This document shows, in pieces, positions 36,963 through 41,126 of a DNA stretch of 41,126 nucleotides. The stretch's first letter is position 1. Every line of letters starts with the position of its first letter. The translations under genes were made by a program, and so were the position numbers. Origin of the DNA: a virus; the IMG/VR virus record IMGVR_UViG_3300048834_000619, positions 1-41,126 of that record; one strand, 5' to 3'. The notes under the pieces were generated by a model. The model saw only the letters and a list, made by a program, of their open reading frames with translations. It was not told where the DNA came from and made no database searches.

Positions 36963-37610
36963 CTACTTCGCCGGGTTCAGTGCGTTGGCCACCGCGTCGT
37001 CGAGCGAGGCGGCTTTCTTCGGCTTGTCGCCGCCCCGGGGACCGCCGTCTGCAGAGCCAGGGCCCTGCTTGACGATCGCCGAGTACTTCTTGGCGTGGGC
37101 CTCGACCTTGTCGGTGTCGACCTCGCCGTCGTCGTCGAGGAACCGGGTCAGGTCCAGGTCCTCGACGATGTCCTTGGGCACGCCGGCCGCCTTGAGCTCA
37201 GCCGCAGCGAGCTTGGAGGCCGACGTCTTGAGCGCCTCGGCTCGGCCGGCCTCGCGGGCCTCCTCGAGCGCCTTCTCCTGATCGGAGAGCCCGTCCTTGC
37301 GGAGCTTCTCCAGCTCGGCCAGGGCGGTCTTCTTGTCGCGCTCGTGCTTGCGGGAGAGCGCCTTCCACTTGGCGGCCTCGTCGCCGTCGGGGTCCGGCGT
37401 CGGCGGGTCAGCCGGAGGATCAGCCGGAGGGTCGGCGGGCGGATCTGCCGGGGGATCAGCTGGAGGGTCGGCCGGAGGGTCCGTGGGCGGATCATCAGGT
37501 CCGTCACCGCCACGCACATCGACAGCCAGGGCGCCGTCGGCGGTGAAGTAGCGGCCCACCACAGGCGACGAGGCCAGGTGTGCGAAGGGGTGATCGGAGT
37601 CGAGGTGCAT
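36963..37610 (-). CDS. Capsid scaffolding protein
   Basis: 215 residues. After a short N-terminus (MHLDSDHPFAHLASSPVVGRYFTADGALAVDVRGGDG) comes a run of ADPP repeats, then a charged helical core (AAKWKALSRKHERDKKTALAELEKLRKDGLSDQEKALEEAREAGRAEALKTSASKL) and a basic C-terminus. The composition and position between the MuF-like gene and the capsid gene fit a scaffold. ATG 37610 follows GGGAGA; an open frame upstream is a readthrough of the spacer. Confidence 0.75.
   Translation of the reverse strand: MHLDSDHPFAHLASSPVVGRYFTADGALAVDVRGGDGPDDPPTDPPADPPADPPADPPADPPADPPADPPTPDPDGDEAAKWKALSRKHERDKKTALAELEKLRKDGLSDQEKALEEAREAGRAEALKTSASKLAAAELKAAGVPKDIVEDLDLTRFLDDDGEVDTDKVEAHAKKYSAIVKQGPGSADGGPRGGDKPKKAASLDDAVANALNPAK
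37402..37498. repeat. 12-bp tandem repeat in the scaffold gene
   Basis: About eight imperfect 12-bp units encode successive ADPP/TDPP motifs in the scaffold. Repeats like this are prone to copy-number change and form a flexible linker between the N-terminal part and the helical core. Confidence 0.75.
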
Positions 37611-37654
37611 TGGGTCTCCCGTGTCGGGTTGGTGCCCCCTGTCGGGGCGGGATC

Positions 37655-38473
37655 TCAGGTGAGCCGGTGGGTGCCGGTGTCGAGCAGGCGCAGCCGTTCC
37701 TCGGCGCGCTCGGCTCGGGTCTCCCACTCCTGCTCACGGATCGACAGGCGCTCACGCCGTGCCGGATCCGCTTCGGTGACCTGCTCGAGGCGGGCCTCGG
37801 AGGAACGTCGTCGGGCGGTCCGGGCCTGGCGGTTCAGGCTCGCCCGGTGGTGGCGGTGGCGGTACTGGGCGGCCGCCTGATCGTCCCAGCCGGCAGCGTC
37901 TCGAGTTGCGGTGTTGCGGGGCGTGCCGACCTGGGTCGGCACCGGAACGCAGTCGCAGTTCGTGTGACCGAACGTGGCCGCAGCAGCCGAGGGGAACTCG
38001 ACGGTGGACAGGTTCATGCACCAGCGACAGGACTTACCGGTGACGAGGCGCACCCACCTCGGGAACGTCCCGGCGGGCACGGCCTCGGCGATGGTGTGGC
38101 GGGCGGTTCGATAGACGCTGTCGCGTCCAACCGATGAGGCCACGCTTCGCGCCCCGGCGGCCGCCTGGCCCGGGTCGTCGGCCAGACGGGCGTAGCGGTC
38201 GAACGGATCGAACAGGTGGGTCACCGCTTCGTCGACGATCAGATCCGACGGATCGACCAGGCGGGCGGTGGTGAGGGTGGCTGCGTAGGCGACGGTTAGA
38301 TCGACCGAGGCCGTGGCGGCTGCTCGCACCACCGGTGTGGCGTTGCGGTGGAACTCGAGCGAGTCTGCGACCGTGAGGTCTGGGAGGTCGTCCCACAGCC
38401 GCAACACCGCGGTGGAGGTGCGGGTCGAGATCCGGGCCAGTGCCGTGGTGTAGCGGTCAGTCGCCGTCACCAT
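37655..38473 (-). CDS. MuF-like minor head protein
   Basis: 272 residues; helical N-terminus and a central Cys-rich stretch (GKSCRWCMNLSTVEFPSAAAATFGHTNCDCVPVP) typical of MuF-like head morphogenesis proteins, which lie next to portal genes and enter the capsid. A Glu/Arg-rich helical C-terminus follows. The ATG at 38473 overlaps the portal gene by 17 bp. Confidence 0.7.
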   Translation of the reverse strand: MVTATDRYTTALARISTRTSTAVLRLWDDLPDLTVADSLEFHRNATPVVRAAATASVDLTVAYAATLTTARLVDPSDLIVDEAVTHLFDPFDRYARLADDPGQAAAGARSVASSVGRDSVYRTARHTIAEAVPAGTFPRWVRLVTGKSCRWCMNLSTVEFPSAAAATFGHTNCDCVPVPTQVGTPRNTATRDAAGWDDQAAAQYRHRHHRASLNRQARTARRRSSEARLEQVTEADPARRERLSIREQEWETRAERAEERLRLLDTGTHRLT

Positions 38474-39914
38474 CGACCCCAGGGTCAGAGGGCGGCTCGG
38501 GGTCGATCTCGGGGGCGAGGGCGTCTTCGATCAGGCGGGCGGCACGGTTCTGTTGGACCCAGCGCAGAGCCTCGGCCTGGTCGACGCCGGGCAGCATGGC
38601 GAACACGACATCGTCGGGGGCGCCGAGCGACTTGGCCTGGACGGCGAGGTTGGCTTGCTCGGTTGCGGTGCGCTCCTCGAACTCGCCCCAGACGGTGCGG
38701 ATGGCCGGATCGTTGGCCTTCGGGTTGTTCTCGACTAGCAACGCCAGGCGGATCACCTCGGCGGCGTCGGCGCCGAGGGTGCGGCCGTGGTCGCGGACCT
38801 TGGAGGTCTGGATGCCTTCGATGCGGGCGAGGGAGTCCGAGGCCACGTTGATCATGTCGCCGAGCAGGAACGCGTAGGGCGGGGTGCCGCTCGTGGAGGC
38901 CATGACCTTGACCCACATCAAGGTGGCGTCGATGAAGGGCCGGAAGTCGGCCTGGGAGAACTCGCCGACCTTGATCGGCTCGTCGCCGTCCTCGCCGGGC
39001 TTGAAGGTCCACATCCGGGCCGCCGAGGCCTTCTGGATCTGGGCGCGGTCCGGGGTGCCATCGGGCAGCGTCGGGTAGTCCCAGCCGGTCACCCACCGTT
39101 GCCGGAAGGCTTGGTACTCCATCGTGACGAGCATGTTCATCACGGTCTGGTTGATGCGCCGCTGCTCGTTGAGCTGCTTGGTGAACTCGGGCTGGCCACC
39201 GCCGTAGAGCGCAGCCTTGAGCGGCGGGTTCGCCCGGGTCTCGACCAGGGTCACCTCACCGAACGGGTTCGGCAGCGGCCACGGCTCGTCTGGCACCTCT
39301 CGCTCGGTCCATGAGTCGAACCCCGTGGCGCCCGGGATGATCAGGCCCGATGCTGTCCCGCGGGACTGGAACTTGTAGATCGCTGTGGGGGTGTAGAGGG
39401 TGGCGAGCGTACGGCCGTCCTCGTCGACCCACCGCTTCAGTCCGGCAGCTCGACGACGACGAGACCCAGCCTCGTACACCACGATCGTCTGCGCCGGGTC
39501 CTCGACGGTTATCTCGGCCTTGCCGTCCTTGTCGGGCCACACCAACACGAACCCCTGGCCGGTCTGCAGCGCAGCGTCGCGCACCAGGCCGTAGTCCCCG
39601 TCGAGGTGGTTGCGGCCCCAGATCGTCCAGGCATCGACATCCGTCGACGTCGGCGACTCCGAGAACCGGAAGCCCTCCACGTGCAGCTTCGCCGCCGGCA
39701 CGTCGACGATCGGGGGCAAGAAGTTGGTGATCGCCAGACGAGACATCGCCACGAACGCTGCGTGCGCCTCTCGGTCCACCGCGGCCGAGGTGTTCGGCGG
39801 CGGATCCGGGATCGGATGGCGGCCCTCGTACCAGTCGGTCGCCTCCTTGACGGCCTTGGCCCGCTTGTCGAGCTCGAGCGACAGCTTCGTCAGGAGCAGC
39901 TTCGGATCGATCAC
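38457..39914 (-). CDS. Portal protein (SPP1 gp6-like)
   Basis: 485 residues forming the dodecameric DNA entry ring. MIDPKLLLTKLSLELDKRAKAVKEATDWYEGRHPIPDPP and later ATLYTPTAIYKFQ, QWRVTGWDYP and SSGTPPYAFLLGD are the order seen in SPP1-type portals of actinophages. GTG at 39914 has GAGAGGAG 7 bases upstream and lies 18 bp downstream of the terminase stop. Confidence 0.88.
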   Translation of the reverse strand: MIDPKLLLTKLSLELDKRAKAVKEATDWYEGRHPIPDPPPNTSAAVDREAHAAFVAMSRLAITNFLPPIVDVPAAKLHVEGFRFSESPTSTDVDAWTIWGRNHLDGDYGLVRDAALQTGQGFVLVWPDKDGKAEITVEDPAQTIVVYEAGSRRRRAAGLKRWVDEDGRTLATLYTPTAIYKFQSRGTASGLIIPGATGFDSWTEREVPDEPWPLPNPFGEVTLVETRANPPLKAALYGGGQPEFTKQLNEQRRINQTVMNMLVTMEYQAFRQRWVTGWDYPTLPDGTPDRAQIQKASAARMWTFKPGEDGDEPIKVGEFSQADFRPFIDATLMWVKVMASTSGTPPYAFLLGDMINVASDSLARIEGIQTSKVRDHGRTLGADAAEVIRLALLVENNPKANDPAIRTVWGEFEERTATEQANLAVQAKSLGAPDDVVFAMLPGVDQAEALRWVQQNRAARLIEDALAPEIDPEPPSDPGVDGDGD

Positions 39915-39932
39915 AGGCCACTCCTCTCTCCG

Positions 39933-41126
39933 TCAGGTGAACGCCGCCTCACGGCGCCGCCGGCGGCGCAGGGCGCCCTTGGCCACCGCGTCGGATGCTG
40001 CGGTGTGGGCGAGGATCCCCGCCATGCGGGCGTCGATCTTGAGCGGCGACTTCGGGGACCGCTTCTGGATGATCCACAAGAACTTGCCCTTGCCGTCGCG
40101 CAAGGTGATCTGTTGGCGTTGGGCGTTCAGGTGGTGGGCGGTGAGCACCGGGTCGCCGTCGTGGGTCATACCGCCCGGGCGCAGCTGCTGGTCGAAGGCC
40201 TGGATCGCCTCGGCCATCGGGCGGGGCCTGTTCGTCCACCACTTGCGCACCGTCCCGTACTGGCCGTCCCAGCGGTCGACGGCGTCTTGCCAGTACGGCG
40301 GGTCGCAGTAGGCGAGCTCGACCCGCCAGGTGTCATAGGCCCGCTCCATGGCGGCGTCGACCTCGTGCTCGGGAACTTCCCAGTCGTCATCGTCAACGTC
40401 GGGCGGGCGCTCCCACGCCTGGATCAAGAACTCGTGGCGGTCCTCGAGGCGAACCCCGACCAGAGCGGTCGAATCATGGAACCGAGCGCCGTCGAACCCC
40501 ACAGCGATCTGGTCACGGCCCTTCGGGACCGTGAGGCCATCAGGGTGTCGCAGCCCAGCCCACTGCGGGGCCTCCCAGGCTGCGTCGGATCCGGCCCACA
40601 CCTCGTTGAGGAAGAACCGGCGGTAGTCGGCCTCGGTGTTCTCCGGGTCGTCGAGCTCGTCGACCAGGCGGTCGATGTTCACCCAGTGGCAGTCGACGTA
40701 GAGCCGCTTGAGCGCAGCCCGCACCGACCGGCGGTTGGTGAGGCGCTTCACGTGCCGGGCCTGGGGCTTCCACTGGTAGACGTCGGCCGGCTTGTGCTTG
40801 GCCACCCGCTCGTCGGTGAGCTGAGCCACCGAGTTGAGCGACGGGTCGTAGGCGTTGGTGGTCTCCAGGGTGGAGCCGTCCATCTTCGCCGTGTTGCGGT
40901 TGAGGGTGCGGGACAAGGCTCGGCCACCGTTGCTGGGCAGCCACAGGTGGGTCTCGTCCTTCACCGCGAACACAACCGGCTGGCCCTCACGGGCGCCGGC
41001 GGAGGCGGTCACCTTGTCGATGCGGGCCCGGTGGTTGTCGCGTCGCAGCGTGCGGGTGTCGCCCACGTCGAGGCCGAGCAGATCAGCTGCGGCCCCGTCG
41101 TCCTCGGACAGCAGCTCGAGGAGAGC
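39933..41126 (-). CDS. terL: Terminase large subunit, remainder (5' end lies at 508, across the join)
   Basis: This is the main part of the large terminase. A Walker B-like stretch (VVFAVKDETH, Asp/Glu at about residues 184-185 of the joined protein) is followed by a C-terminal region that starts with a nuclease-type motif (VGFDGARFHDS, Asp at about 339). This is the usual ATPase-then-RNase-H-fold nuclease order. An in-frame GTG at 41066 could look like a start, but the frame is open upstream through the join to the coupled GTG at 508. It stops 18 bp before the portal GTG. The first 127 bases duplicate positions 1-127. Confidence 0.9.
   Translation of the reverse strand, partial: ALLELLSEDDGAAADLLGLDVGDTRTLRRDNHRARIDKVTASAGAREGQPVVFAVKDETHLWLPSNGGRALSRTLNRNTAKMDGSTLETTNAYDPSLNSVAQLTDERVAKHKPADVYQWKPQARHVKRLTNRRSVRAALKRLYVDCHWVNIDRLVDELDDPENTEADYRRFFLNEVWAGSDAAWEAPQWAGLRHPDGLTVPKGRDQIAVGFDGARFHDSTALVGVRLEDRHEFLIQAWERPPDVDDDDWEVPEHEVDAAMERAYDTWRVELAYCDPPYWQDAVDRWDGQYGTVRKWWTNRPRPMAEAIQAFDQQLRPGGMTHDGDPVLTAHHLNAQRQQITLRDGKGKFLWIIQKRSPKSPLKIDARMAGILAHTAASDAVAKGALRRRRRREAAFT
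41000..41126. repeat. Terminal direct repeat, copy 2
   Basis: Exact copy of bases 1-127. Removing one copy gives a 40,999-bp circle. It lies inside the large terminase gene, in the ATPase half of the protein downstream of the Walker A motif. Confidence 0.93.

Noticed and set aside
41000-41126. Genuine long terminal repeat of the virion
   Set aside because: Length of exactly 127 and continuity of terL fit an assembly overlap better than a terminal repeat.

Overview
The window is a complete genome of a temperate, tailed (siphovirus-type) phage. The first 127 bases are repeated exactly as the last 127 (1-127 = 41000-41126), so this is a circular contig with an assembler overlap and a unit length of 40,999 bp. 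The large terminase gene runs across the join. Base composition is strongly GC-rich, GTG starts are frequent, structural proteins resemble those of actinobacteriophages, and the putative attP core resembles the 3' end of a bacterial tRNA-Ala gene in a style seen in high-GC Gram-positives. I infer an actinobacterial host, genus unknown.

Layout. (1) Late operon, minus strand, entered at about 1.84 kb and read leftwards through the join: HNH endonuclease (1557-1207), small terminase (1020-508), large terminase (508-1, then 41126-39933), portal, MuF-like head protein, scaffold, major capsid protein, FnIII/head protein, head-tail connectors, tail terminator, major tail protein, tail chaperones G and GT (with a -1 frameshift site), tape measure, distal tail and minor tail proteins, fibre, holin, amidase endolysin and a second membrane protein, ending at 20288. 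(2) Small rightward genes at 19.3-20.1 kb, closed by a 14-bp-stem hairpin at 20152-20199. (3) Integration module: putative attP (19036-19253), tyrosine integrase (19017-17761) and, downstream on the same strand, a one-polypeptide restriction-methylation-specificity protein. (4) Rightward lysogeny/cargo operon 12125-15039: HTH repressor, lipoprotein, winged-helix/TIR-like protein and an HNH protein. (5) Divergent switch region at 11951-12124 with helically phased pentamers. (6) Early operon, minus strand, 11950-2034: about 23 tightly overlapping genes, including a Cro-like HTH protein, an isolated ComM/ChlI-like domain, a MerR/HTH_17-type protein, a cupin, a large ParB-like protein, an ASCH-like protein and a replication-initiator-like HNH fusion that contains iterons and a hairpin (candidate origin). 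A terminator at 1892-1916 closes it just before the late leader.

How it works together (inference). The repressor at 12125 and the HTH protein at 11950 form the lysis/lysogeny switch. In the lysogen, the rightward genes and the genes around the integrase would be expressed. These are the most interesting cargo: a surface lipoprotein, a TIR-like effector with an overlapping HNH gene, and a solo restriction-modification enzyme, all consistent with protection of the lysogen against other phages. On induction, the early operon replicates DNA, perhaps from the origin inside the 2913-3977 gene, and the late operon builds and releases virions. No tRNA gene, CRISPR array or insertion sequence was found. 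Most long plus-strand open frames opposite the minus operons are GC-driven shadows.
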